Below are positions 42,973-52,151 of a stretch of 64,000 bases of DNA, one piece after another. Both the position numbers and the translations under genes were made by a program. The stretch is from Thermoanaerobaculia bacterium. GTDB taxonomy: Bacteria; Acidobacteriota; Thermoanaerobaculia; Gp7-AA8. The DNA is taken from positions 1-64,000 of the forward strand of contig JADGNZ010000007.1 of assembly GCA_017883205.1 (NCBI GenBank), read 5' to 3'. The notes under the pieces were generated by a model. The model did not search any database and had not been told where the DNA came from. It saw only the letters and a list, made by a program, of their open reading frames with translations. How positions within the stretch are numbered: position 1 is the stretch's first letter; every line of letters starts with the position of its first letter.

Positions 42973-44229
42973 TCACAGTTGCGGCCGAAACACCTCGGCC
43001 ATCTTCTCTTTCAACTTATCCAGCCAGCCGCGCTTGAACCACTTGCGCAGAAGGACCTCTTCGCAGTGTTTCAGATCTTCGTGGAACATCACCTCCATCT
43101 GCGCGGCGATGTCGTCGTCGTAGACGTTGACGTTCACCTCGTCGTTGAGGCGGAAGCTGCGGTCGTCGAAGTTTGAGGATCCGATCGTCGTCCAGACTCC
43201 GTCGACTACCATCGTTTTGGCGTGCATCATCGTCGGCTGGTACTCGAAGATGCGGATACCGCGGCGCAGGAGGAGCTCGTAATGCCAGCGGCTGGCCTGG
43301 CGGGCGATGGGAATGTCGTTGTCTTCGCCCGGCACGATCACGCGCACGTCGACGCCGCGGCGCACCGCTCCTTCCAGCGCGCGCAACGTGTCTTTGTCGG
43401 GCACGAAGTAGGCGTTGCTGATGTAGATCGACTTCGCAGCGCTCACAATCGAGATGATGTAGAGCAGCTTCACCATCGAACTCCCCTCGGTCGGCGAGGA
43501 CTTGAGCACTTGCGTGAGGTGCGAGCCGCCCCGAGGAACTTCCGGGAAGTAATCGAGGCCGGTGAGCAGCTCGCCACGGCTCTTGATCCAGTTGTCCATG
43601 AAGGCGAACTGCATCTGCGTGACGACAGGGCCTTCGACGCGGGCCACCGTGTCGCGCCAGTGCTCTTTCGAATCGGCATCGCCGAGCCAGGTGTCCGCGA
43701 TGCCCACGCCGCCCGAAAAGCCGACGCACCCATCGACGATGAGCAGCTTGCGGTGCGTGCGGTGGTTGAATCTGGCGAGCATGTACCAGCGCAGCGGGTG
43801 ATACCACTCCAGATCGATGCCGTTGCGCGTCAGGAAGTCGATCAGCGATTGCGACATCTGCGCGGAGCCGACGGCGTCGAGAATGATTTTGATTTCCACT
43901 CCGGCGCGCGCCCGTTCGGCGAGAGCTTCAGCAAACTTGCGGCCGATCTCGCCATCCCAGTAGATGTAGAACTCGAGATTGATCGTCCGTTTCGCGGCCC
44001 GGATCGCGGACAGCATTGAAGGGAAGATCTCGACTCCGTTCTTCAGAATGGTGACGACGTTTCCCTGCGACATCGGCGCGCCGGTCAGCGCGTGCATCGT
44101 CTGCAGGAAGGCGACGTCGCCCACCCCGAACTGATGCTTCATGTGATAGCGAACGGGCAGCCGCCGCCGGATGATCGGCAACTGCGGGCGCCGCGGGTAG
44201 CGATGGGCCTTTTGCTTGCGGAAGAGCAT
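42973..44229 (-). CDS. cls: Cardiolipin synthase-like phospholipase D family protein
   Basis: Two PLD motifs: HRTHRKLLIVDGCVGFSGG and HAKTMVVDGVWTTIGSSNFDDRSFRLNDEVN. Confidence 0.93.
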   Translation of the reverse strand: MLFRKQKAHRYPRRPQLPIIRRRLPVRYHMKHQFGVGDVAFLQTMHALTGAPMSQGNVVTILKNGVEIFPSMLSAIRAAKRTINLEFYIYWDGEIGRKFAEALAERARAGVEIKIILDAVGSAQMSQSLIDFLTRNGIDLEWYHPLRWYMLARFNHRTHRKLLIVDGCVGFSGGVGIADTWLGDADSKEHWRDTVARVEGPVVTQMQFAFMDNWIKSRGELLTGLDYFPEVPRGGSHLTQVLKSSPTEGSSMVKLLYIISIVSAAKSIYISNAYFVPDKDTLRALEGAVRRGVDVRVIVPGEDNDIPIARQASRWHYELLLRRGIRIFEYQPTMMHAKTMVVDGVWTTIGSSNFDDRSFRLNDEVNVNVYDDDIAAQMEVMFHEDLKHCEEVLLRKWFKRGWLDKLKEKMAEVFRPQL

Positions 44230-44732
44230 CAGCGCTTCGAAGCGATCCAGATGATGGCCGCGACGACGGCGGCGAGCATGAGCATGGAGAAGCCGAGGAT
44301 CACCACCAGAATGATCACGGCCGCGCCTGCGATCGCCTTGAACGACCGCGGCGGACGCGTGCGGTCACGGTGCAGCAGCAGCGCGTTGAGGTTGATGATG
44401 TTCTCTTCGAATAACCAGTCGAAGACGGTGCCAACAACCGGAATCGATCCGATGGACATGTCCAGAAGGATATAGAGGACCATCCGGCCGATGCGGATCA
44501 ACGGCACGCGGTGCCGCAGCGCGCCGACGATGATCCAGGTGGAAAGCACCGCGCCGATGACTTCCCCGACGCCGGGAATGAGACTGAGTCCCGCATCCAG
44601 CCCGATGCGCTTCTTCATTCCCGGAATCGGAACCGCCTCGTCCATGAGCCGCGCGAAGTGACGAAGCGCGACCAGATCCGCCGGAAGCTTCTCGTCCGGC
44701 TCGATCACTTCGGGGATGAAGATGTGGGGCAT
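44229..44732 (-). CDS. DUF4112-type membrane protein
   Basis: MDEAVPIPGMKKRIGLDAGLSLIPGVGEVIGAVLSTWIIVGALRHRVPLIRIGRMVLYILLDMSIGSIPVVGTVFDWLFEENIINLNALLLHRDR. Confidence 0.85.
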   Translation of the reverse strand: MPHIFIPEVIEPDEKLPADLVALRHFARLMDEAVPIPGMKKRIGLDAGLSLIPGVGEVIGAVLSTWIIVGALRHRVPLIRIGRMVLYILLDMSIGSIPVVGTVFDWLFEENIINLNALLLHRDRTRPPRSFKAIAGAAVIILVVILGFSMLMLAAVVAAIIWIASKR

Positions 44733-44764
44733 GCTTAGCGGTCAATGCAACCTATGGCCCAGGC

Positions 44765-44862
44765 AGCACAGACAAGAGTGTCTGTGCCACACAACCACTG
44801 CTTCCAGGGTTGCATGCGGCACAAGCCAAGGTCCATGTGGCACAGACACTCTTGTCTGTGCT
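44765..44862. repeat. 26-bp perfect inverted-repeat pair, each arm itself hairpin-forming (BIME-like)
   Basis: AGCACAGACAAGAGTGTCTGTGCCAC (44765-44790) = reverse complement of 44837-44862. Confidence 0.93.
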
Positions 44863-44869
44863 GGCTTGA

Positions 44870-47428
44870 TCACTCTCGCGGAAAACTCGGCGAATACAGC
44901 ACCGCGTTCATGAACAGGGGCAGCGTTCCGCGCCAGAAAAGGCGGAAGTGCGGCTCGTCGGCGAAGGTGATGACCTGGCCCCTTCCGTACGGCTCGCTCA
45001 CGAGGTAGATCGAGCCTTTCAAGCGGTCGAGCGACTCGTTCCAGGCCACGCCAGCGACGAGCGGCTTCTCCTTTTCGATCGTCACCACGTTGTCGACCGT
45101 GTGGCTGACTTGCAGAAACGCGTGCGAGCCTTCGATCAACACGAACGGGCTGCGAGGGACGCCGAAGGTCAGGTACGAATGGCTGTTCATCGCCGTGCGA
45201 AACGTCGCGCCGGGCACGCGGTAGTCGTTGTACATCTCCGGCGTTGAGGGCGACTTGTCCTTCTCCTTGTCGTCGTCCTTTTTCTTCGGCGCCTCCCATG
45301 GCTTGAGCTTCGAGATCTCGACCTCTTTCTCGCGCAGGAAGCTGCTGGCACCTTTGATGACGACGAGCGTGCCGCCGCCGTTGAGCCAGCTCTTCAGCTT
45401 CTCCGCGTTCTTGCCGAAGCGGTCGCCGTAATCGCCGTCGGGAAGGACGATCACACCGAACTTGGAGAGGTCGATATTGCGAAGCGACTCGGCCGAGAGG
45501 TTCGTGTGCGGCAACGGCGTGTCAATGTCGAGCGTGTGCCACAGCATGCCGTACGACGGCGCGCTGACCTTCTGCCCGCCGACGAGAGCGATGCGAGGAT
45601 CTTTTACGAAGTGAATCTTCGACGAGCCGAAACTCGTGGCTCCTGTCCAGCCGGAATCGACCGGCAGCACGGCGACGCCGGTATCGTGCACGAGGCGCTC
45701 GAGCGCGGCATCGACATCCGGCTTGTTGTTTCCTTTGAGGACGACCAGCGAGCCGCGCGCGAAGTTGCGGTCGTTCACGGTGAGCGCGTCATCGCTGACG
45801 TTGAAACGGACGCTGTCGCGCAGCATGCGGCCGGCGGCGCGGTAGACGTTCGGGTCGTTGCCATCGATTAGGTAGCCGTACGGCGCAGCGCGGAAAGCGG
45901 GGATTGCACTCGCGGCGTATGGATGCGTCTCGCCAGTCACTGGCGCTGCCGTCACCCAGGCCTCGACGTTCATCGCAAGCGGGAGCGACCACGACGTCAG
46001 GTCGTAGAACTCATCGGGCTCGTCGGAATGCGTCCGTTTCTGCTGCTCCTCGACGTAGCCTTTGGTGAAGACGGGCGACTTTTCGAGCAGCGTCTGGGCG
46101 AGTCCGCCGAGGGGCTGACGTGTGCTGACGAGGACGGTGCCGGCGGGGAAGAGATGCGATTCGGCGGTGTCGCCGTCGATCCGCGTCGCCTTCAGCGTCA
46201 CCGGCGCGTTGAGTTGCGACAAGGCGATCTTCTGGCGCTGGAGCATCTCGACGAGCGGCTGGAAGTTCGGCGCATTCGGAACGAGCAGATACGTGTTCTG
46301 CCCCGAAGCGATCTGCTTGCGCATCATTTCGTAGGTGTAAGAAAGCAGACCTTCGCGGTTCTCCGATGCCGTGCGCAGCGTCGCCATCGACGTCGTGTAG
46401 TGCCGTGCGATACGGTCGGCGAGCGTGTAGACATTGCCGTCGTCGCGCAGGACGGCCGACCCGCCGCGGCCGCCGCCTCCGACCTCATAGGTCATCCCGA
46501 TCGCACCATGCAGCGCCGGCCATGAATCGCCGTAGCCGGGATAAAAGAGGTCGAACTCCTCGCCGACGAAGAACGGCCACCCCTTTTTCGTGAAGGCGCC
46601 GGCGTTGGCGCGGCCGAATTTCTCCAGCCACGTGTCGACGTCCGCGGGGAGGTTGGCGTTGACCGGCCGCGCGTCGGGAGGGAAGAAGTACGACGACTGG
46701 TAACCCATCTCGTGAAAGTCGACGAAGACCTGCGGGTTCCAGGTACGGTACAGCGCCACGCGCGCGAGCGTCTCGCGCTGCGACGTCCAGGTCCAGTCGC
46801 GGTTCATGTCGACGAGGTAGTGATTGAATCGGCCGCCCGGCCACGGTTCGGCGTGCTCGAACGCATCGGCATTCGGATCGGCGTCGGCGCCGCGCGTGCG
46901 GATGAACCACTGCACGTAGCGCTCGCGCCCGTCGGGGTTCTGCAGCGGATCGATGAGAATGACCAGGTTGTCGAGCAGCGGCGCCGACTGCGGATCGCTC
47001 ACCAGCGTGCTGGCCACCTGCATCGCCGCCTCGGATGACGACGACTCGTTCCCATGCACGCCGTACGCGAGCCAGGCGATGGCCGGCGAGGTGTGGGCAA
47101 TCTCGTTCGCGCGCGCCTGCGTCGTGGCGCTCGGATCGGTGAGCGCGGCGACGTTGGCGCGAATGGCGTCGAGCGCGGCGCGGTTCTTCGGCGACGTGAT
47201 CACCGCCAGCATGAGCGGCCGGTGCTCGTACGTCTCGCCGAACTGCTGCATCGTGATCAGATTCGATCGCGTCGCCAGCAGTTGGAAGTAGTCGAGAATG
47301 CGCGCGTACGGCGTGAAGCGCTCGCCGAGCGGATACCCGAGGAACTGGTCAGGCGTCGGAATCGCAGTCTGGGCCTGAACGGCAACTGCGAAGAGCAGAA
47401 CGAAAAGGCAGAGAGTGAGTCGTCTCAT
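44870..47428 (-). CDS. Secreted M14-family zinc carboxypeptidase-like protein
   Basis: Signal peptide; QQFGETYEHRPLMLAVITSPKN; IAWLAYGVHGNESSSSEAAMQVA; DMNRDWTW. Confidence 0.88.
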   Translation of the reverse strand: MRRLTLCLFVLLFAVAVQAQTAIPTPDQFLGYPLGERFTPYARILDYFQLLATRSNLITMQQFGETYEHRPLMLAVITSPKNRAALDAIRANVAALTDPSATTQARANEIAHTSPAIAWLAYGVHGNESSSSEAAMQVASTLVSDPQSAPLLDNLVILIDPLQNPDGRERYVQWFIRTRGADADPNADAFEHAEPWPGGRFNHYLVDMNRDWTWTSQRETLARVALYRTWNPQVFVDFHEMGYQSSYFFPPDARPVNANLPADVDTWLEKFGRANAGAFTKKGWPFFVGEEFDLFYPGYGDSWPALHGAIGMTYEVGGGGRGGSAVLRDDGNVYTLADRIARHYTTSMATLRTASENREGLLSYTYEMMRKQIASGQNTYLLVPNAPNFQPLVEMLQRQKIALSQLNAPVTLKATRIDGDTAESHLFPAGTVLVSTRQPLGGLAQTLLEKSPVFTKGYVEEQQKRTHSDEPDEFYDLTSWSLPLAMNVEAWVTAAPVTGETHPYAASAIPAFRAAPYGYLIDGNDPNVYRAAGRMLRDSVRFNVSDDALTVNDRNFARGSLVVLKGNNKPDVDAALERLVHDTGVAVLPVDSGWTGATSFGSSKIHFVKDPRIALVGGQKVSAPSYGMLWHTLDIDTPLPHTNLSAESLRNIDLSKFGVIVLPDGDYGDRFGKNAEKLKSWLNGGGTLVVIKGASSFLREKEVEISKLKPWEAPKKKDDDKEKDKSPSTPEMYNDYRVPGATFRTAMNSHSYLTFGVPRSPFVLIEGSHAFLQVSHTVDNVVTIEKEKPLVAGVAWNESLDRLKGSIYLVSEPYGRGQVITFADEPHFRLFWRGTLPLFMNAVLYSPSFPRE

Positions 47429-47430
47429 AA

Positions 47431-47555
47431 GAAGAGTGAAGAGTGAAGGGTGAAGAGTGAAAAAGGAAGAGGAAAATGAAATTTGAAGAGTGAGGAGTCA
47501 AGAGGGAAGGTCCGGCTCTGTTTCACACTTCACTCTTCACACTTCTACCTCTTCC
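47431..47555. repeat. Heptanucleotide element (GAAGAGT)n/(ACTCTTC)n between peptidase and regulator genes
   Basis: GAAGAGT GAAGAGT GAAGGGT GAAGAGT GAAA ... TTTCACACTTCACTCTTCACACTTCTACCTCTTCCTC. Confidence 0.8.
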
Positions 47556-48940
47556 TCAACCGGCGCATTCGACTTCGTGTGGATGCCGAGGCGTTTCATC
47601 ATCTCGTTCAGGGTGGAGGGCTTGAGTTGCAGCAGCTCGGCGGCGCGTTTCTGGACGCCGTTGGCCATCTCCAGCGACTGGAGGATCATGCCGCGCTCGT
47701 AGCGGGAGACCGCGTCTTTGAGCGAGATGCCGTCGGATGGGACGATCATGGCTGGCTGGTCGGTCTGCACGGGGAAGCGGAGATAGTCGGGGAGGAGCTC
47801 AGGGCCGATGTGGTCGCCGGTGCAGAGGACGACGGCGCGCTCGATCGTGTTCTCCAGCTCGCGCACGTTGCCGGGCCACATGTGGTCGAGGAGGATGCGC
47901 ATCGCGTCCGGAGTCACTTCGCGCACTTTTCGTTTGTTCTCTTCCGCATACTTTTCGAGGAAGTGAGCGACGAGTAGAGGGATGTCTTCACGCCGCCTGC
48001 GTAATGGCGGAAGCGGGAAGGTGATGACGTTGAGCCGGTAGTAGAGATCTTCGCGGAAGCGGTTCTCGGCCATCAGCTTGTTCAGGTCTGCATTCGTTGC
48101 GGCGATGATGCGCACGTCGACTTTGATCGTGTCGACGGATCCGAGGCGCATGAATTCTTTTTCCTGGATCACGCGGAGGAGTTTTGCCTGCGTCTCCAGG
48201 TTGATGTTGCCGATCTCGTCGAGGAAGATCGAGCCGCCGTCGGCGACTTCGAACAGTCCGCGCTTCGTGGCGATGGCGCCCGTGAATGAGCCCTTCATGT
48301 GGCCGAAGAGCGACGACTCCAGAAGCTCGGGAGGCAACGAGCCGGAGTTCACGGTGACGAAGGCGTTGCGCGCGCGCGGGCTGGCGTGGTGGATCGCTTT
48401 GGCGACGAGCTCTTTGCCCGTGCCGGACTCGCCGGCGACGAGGATGTTCGATCGCGACGGCGCAGCCAGCCGGATCAGTTCGTACACCTTCTTCATCGGC
48501 TCGGACTTGCCGATGATGTTGGCGTAGGCGTACTTCTCCGACAGCTCCGATTTGAGCCGCTCGTTCTCCCGTGACAGGCGCCGCTGCTCCAGCGCTTTGT
48601 TGACAGTGAGGATGACCTCTTCGTTCTTGAACGGCTTCGGAACGTAATGAAACGCGCCGTGCTTCATCGCTTCGATGGCGCCGTCGATCGAGGAGAAGGC
48701 GGTGATGATGATGACGGGCAGGGTGGGGTTGGAGATGCGGATGGCGCGCAGCGTGTCGATGCCGCTGATCCCGGGCAGCATGATGTCGAGGATGACGAGG
48801 TCGATGTTGTCGTCGACATCGAGCACCGAAAGAGCCTCTTCGCCGCTCGAAGCCATAGCCACTTCGAACCCTTCGCGGCGCAGAACGGCATCGAGCACGT
48901 CTCGCAGGACTTCTTCGTCGTCGACGATGAGGATTCGCAT
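47537..48940 (-). CDS. NtrC-type sigma-54-dependent response regulator
   Basis: Receiver (RILIVDDEEVLRDVL, LVILDIMLPGISG), AAA+ GESGTGKE, GSFTGA, GGSIFLDEIG, Fis-type HTH. Confidence 0.95.
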   Translation of the reverse strand: MRILIVDDEEVLRDVLDAVLRREGFEVAMASSGEEALSVLDVDDNIDLVILDIMLPGISGIDTLRAIRISNPTLPVIIITAFSSIDGAIEAMKHGAFHYVPKPFKNEEVILTVNKALEQRRLSRENERLKSELSEKYAYANIIGKSEPMKKVYELIRLAAPSRSNILVAGESGTGKELVAKAIHHASPRARNAFVTVNSGSLPPELLESSLFGHMKGSFTGAIATKRGLFEVADGGSIFLDEIGNINLETQAKLLRVIQEKEFMRLGSVDTIKVDVRIIAATNADLNKLMAENRFREDLYYRLNVITFPLPPLRRRREDIPLLVAHFLEKYAEENKRKVREVTPDAMRILLDHMWPGNVRELENTIERAVVLCTGDHIGPELLPDYLRFPVQTDQPAMIVPSDGISLKDAVSRYERGMILQSLEMANGVQKRAAELLQLKPSTLNEMMKRLGIHTKSNAPVEEEVEV

Positions 48941-49063
48941 GTGTAAGTCAGAGATCAGAGATCAGTGGATCAGCGATCAGCGGTTCTCCGGTTATTGATC
49001 CTTTCGTGTGTTTGTGTTTCGGCACTCAGCAACCTGGCAGCTTAGCAACCCAGCAACCAGTAA

Positions 49064-51889
49064 TCAGTGGACTAGCGGATCGAAGCCGGCAACAACTGCA
49101 TCTTCTGGTTCTGATCCACGAATCGACTGCTCCACTGATCCATTGTCATTGCGCGGCAGTGTAATCGTGAATGTGGCGCCGGCGCCGGGTGTGGACTCGA
49201 CTGTCACGACTCCGTTTGCGGCGTCGAGGATGCGCTTGGTGATGGCGAGGCCGAGTCCGGTCCCTCCCTGGCCGCGGCGCGTCGTCACGAGCGGTTGGAA
49301 GATCCTGCTGATGATGTCAGCCGGAATGCCTTTGCCGTCATCCTTGATGCGGATCGAGATGTTCGTCTCGCATTCTTCGGCGGTGATCCAGATGTTGCCC
49401 CCGTCCGAAACGGCATCGCGCGCATTGAGGAGGATGTTGGTCAGAACCTGCTGCAGATCATGGAAGTTGCCCTGGACTCTGGTGTCCTCCATCGGTGCAA
49501 CGTGCACGCGGATGTTCTTGGGCTTGAAAAGGTCTTCGTGGAGTGCGACGGTTGCGTCGATGAGCTCCCGAATGTTGACGAACTCCCGGGAGCGCGGACG
49601 GTTGGCGATCAGATCGAGGAGATTGTTGACGAGAGCCGAGGCGCGGAAGGACTGCGCTTCCATTTTCTTGAGCAGCCGGTAGCGCGGATCGTCGGGCTTC
49701 GTGTCGGCTAGAAGGAGCTGCGCATACGATGAGATGCCGGTCAGCGGCGTGTTGACCTCGTGCGCGACGCCGGCGGCGAGGAGTCCCAGCGACGCCAGAC
49801 GCTCTTTGTCCTGCAACTCGCGCTCGAGGCGCACGCGGCCGGTAATGTCGCCGATGACCAGAACGCGCGCGCCGTCCGGCTCATCTGCATTCAGCGGGCT
49901 GGCGGTGATCGTGACTTCCTTCTCCTCGCCGTTCCGGTTCTCGAAGTTGGTGGTGATCGAGCGCGCTTTGGTGCGGCGCATTTCGTCGTATGGTGGAAAG
50001 AGCTCGCTCATCGGCTCCTCCGTCGCCTCGAGCGGGACCGCGGCCGGTCCGACGCCGCCGATGAGCTCCCAGAACGCGTGATTCGCGGTCAGTACCGTGC
50101 CGTCCGAGGCGACGACAGCGATGGCCGATGACGACGATTCGATGATGTTCTCGTTGTACTCCTTGAGTGCGCGAATCTCTTCGAGTTGCCGTCGCAGGCG
50201 GCTGTAGAGGCGGGAGTTCTCGATCGCCAGCGCCACCGGCGCGCAGAGCGACTCGACGAGGTGCAGGTCATCGCGCGATAACGGCTCCTCGTTGCGCTTG
50301 GTGCCGAGAAGGAGGAGGCCCTGAAGCTCGCCGCGGTTCCGCAGCGGAAAGAGGTAGCGATATCCCGTCCGCAGCAACTGCCAGGGGAGGTCGCTTCCTT
50401 CGGGCAGCCGCGGATCAGTGAGGACGAGCGGTCCCTCGGACGGCATGGCCCCGAAGTCGACGATCGTGGCCCGGCGCGGGATGCCGGCCTCGGCGTCGTA
50501 GATGACGAGCGACGCGCCCTCGCGCGTGAAGAGGTTCATGCGCTGAAGACCGAGCGCGTCGCGCAACCTTTCGCGCATCATCGAGATCAGCTCGTGCACA
50601 TCGTGGAACGTGGCCAGTTCCTGCGCGAATTCGGCGATCGCCCGGCGGTGCTTGTAGCTATCGCGGTAGACCAGCATCTCGATGACCGACTCGATGCGGC
50701 CTTTGACGGGAATCAGCACGCCGGCGATCAGGAGTCCCGAGGTGAAGGCGAGGAAGTTGCGCTCGAGTGCGGACCGCTCTTCGATGACGTGCGAGAGAAT
50801 CAGGTTGATCGTCGAAAAGGCGATCATGCCGAAGATGAACGTCACCGAGTACGCCAGGATCTCCTTGATGACGACTTCGACATCCCACAGTTTGTATTTG
50901 AGGATCGAGACCGCGAACGCGAGCGGAATCAGCGCCAGCGGCAGGATCGAGATCGTCGAGTAAATCGGTTTCACCGAACCGATCACCAGGTACGGCACGA
51001 GGTAGACGAGCAGGAAGGGCACGAAGCCGAGCGACATGCCGAGGTAGATCCACTTGATCTGCTTCTTGCCGACCGCCGCTGCCGTTCGGTACGTGTAGGC
51101 CAGTGCCACAACTGCCAGCGTGAAGTAGATGGCGAAGTGGACGAGCTCCCAATGCTGAATGAGGAGGAGCGAGCGGTACGGAGCGGCGATAGCCAGGCGG
51201 TTGCCGAGAACGAGGAGATCGAAGTCCCAGGCCGCGAGCAGGGCAGGCGGGATGTACATCGCGGCGATCAGACGCCGGTAGCGAACGATCGGGCGCGGGA
51301 AGACGAGAAAGAAGTTCAGCGTCAGCGGCGGAAGAAGGATCGTGGCCAGCTCTTCGACGAGCTGCAGGACTTTGTAGGTGAAGTCGATATCGCCCGCCGG
51401 CGTGTAGACGTAGACGATGAACGACAGCACAGTAACGAAGAAGAAGAGGGTGGACTCGCGACGGCCGCCGCGGAAGAGTGTGAAAAGGCCGATGGCGAGA
51501 TACAGGAAACCAATGAAGCTGAGGATCAGGTAGGCGTAATCGATCTTCAGCTCGGGAACGAGATAGGTGAGGCGAAACGTCTGCCCGCCGCGGGCGATGA
51601 CCATCGGCACTTTCTGGCCGATACGGCGAAGTGTTTTCTGCAGGCCCTCGATCTCGTTGGAAGGTGTGTCGCCGATGAGCCAGATCTGGTCGCCGGTCCG
51701 CAGTCCGCTCGTTTCGGCGCCACTGCCGGGGTCGACTGCCTTGACGACGACGACGCCCTTGTCGCGGATGAAGGTGAAGTCGATCCGCTCAAAGGAGGAG
51801 CGTTTTCGCTGGAATGATGCGAACGCACCGGCAACGATCGCCACCGTCACGGCGAGGATCACCAGGTTCGTGAGGAAAGAGCGGCGCAT
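49064..51889 (-). CDS. Membrane sensor histidine kinase (PDZ-like, multi-TM, GAF, PAS, HisKA, HATPase)
   Basis: VVKAVDPGSGAETSGLRTGDQIWLIGD; AAGVAHEVNTPLTGISSYAQLL; LLNARDAVSDGGNIWI; GQGGTGLGLAITKRILDAANG. Confidence 0.93.
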   Translation of the reverse strand: MRRSFLTNLVILAVTVAIVAGAFASFQRKRSSFERIDFTFIRDKGVVVVKAVDPGSGAETSGLRTGDQIWLIGDTPSNEIEGLQKTLRRIGQKVPMVIARGGQTFRLTYLVPELKIDYAYLILSFIGFLYLAIGLFTLFRGGRRESTLFFFVTVLSFIVYVYTPAGDIDFTYKVLQLVEELATILLPPLTLNFFLVFPRPIVRYRRLIAAMYIPPALLAAWDFDLLVLGNRLAIAAPYRSLLLIQHWELVHFAIYFTLAVVALAYTYRTAAAVGKKQIKWIYLGMSLGFVPFLLVYLVPYLVIGSVKPIYSTISILPLALIPLAFAVSILKYKLWDVEVVIKEILAYSVTFIFGMIAFSTINLILSHVIEERSALERNFLAFTSGLLIAGVLIPVKGRIESVIEMLVYRDSYKHRRAIAEFAQELATFHDVHELISMMRERLRDALGLQRMNLFTREGASLVIYDAEAGIPRRATIVDFGAMPSEGPLVLTDPRLPEGSDLPWQLLRTGYRYLFPLRNRGELQGLLLLGTKRNEEPLSRDDLHLVESLCAPVALAIENSRLYSRLRRQLEEIRALKEYNENIIESSSSAIAVVASDGTVLTANHAFWELIGGVGPAAVPLEATEEPMSELFPPYDEMRRTKARSITTNFENRNGEEKEVTITASPLNADEPDGARVLVIGDITGRVRLERELQDKERLASLGLLAAGVAHEVNTPLTGISSYAQLLLADTKPDDPRYRLLKKMEAQSFRASALVNNLLDLIANRPRSREFVNIRELIDATVALHEDLFKPKNIRVHVAPMEDTRVQGNFHDLQQVLTNILLNARDAVSDGGNIWITAEECETNISIRIKDDGKGIPADIISRIFQPLVTTRRGQGGTGLGLAITKRILDAANGVVTVESTPGAGATFTITLPRNDNGSVEQSIRGSEPEDAVVAGFDPLVH

Positions 51890-52151
51890 GAGAGTGAGAA
51901 CCGACGCGGTGCAATTGCATTCAACGGGAGTGCCGCCGCAGAATTCAATCTAAATCATTGAACGCAAACGTCCGGCGCGTTGAATTGACGCTGGCATCAT
52001 GCCTCCATTCTCCAAGGGAGCGAATTTGGAGAGCAGATATTTGGAGGATCGGCACCCTCCAGCCATGAAACCGTTTGCGTAATTCGGAGATCGGTTTTGC
52101 CATCGGGCCGCTCGCCGCTGCCAAACCCGGAGTCCGCGCTAGACTCCGTCG

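Noticed and set aside
50594-51817. 407-aa plus-strand ORF opposite the histidine kinase
   Set aside because: Highly charged antisense translation; no recognisable domain, and the kinase on the other strand is well supported.
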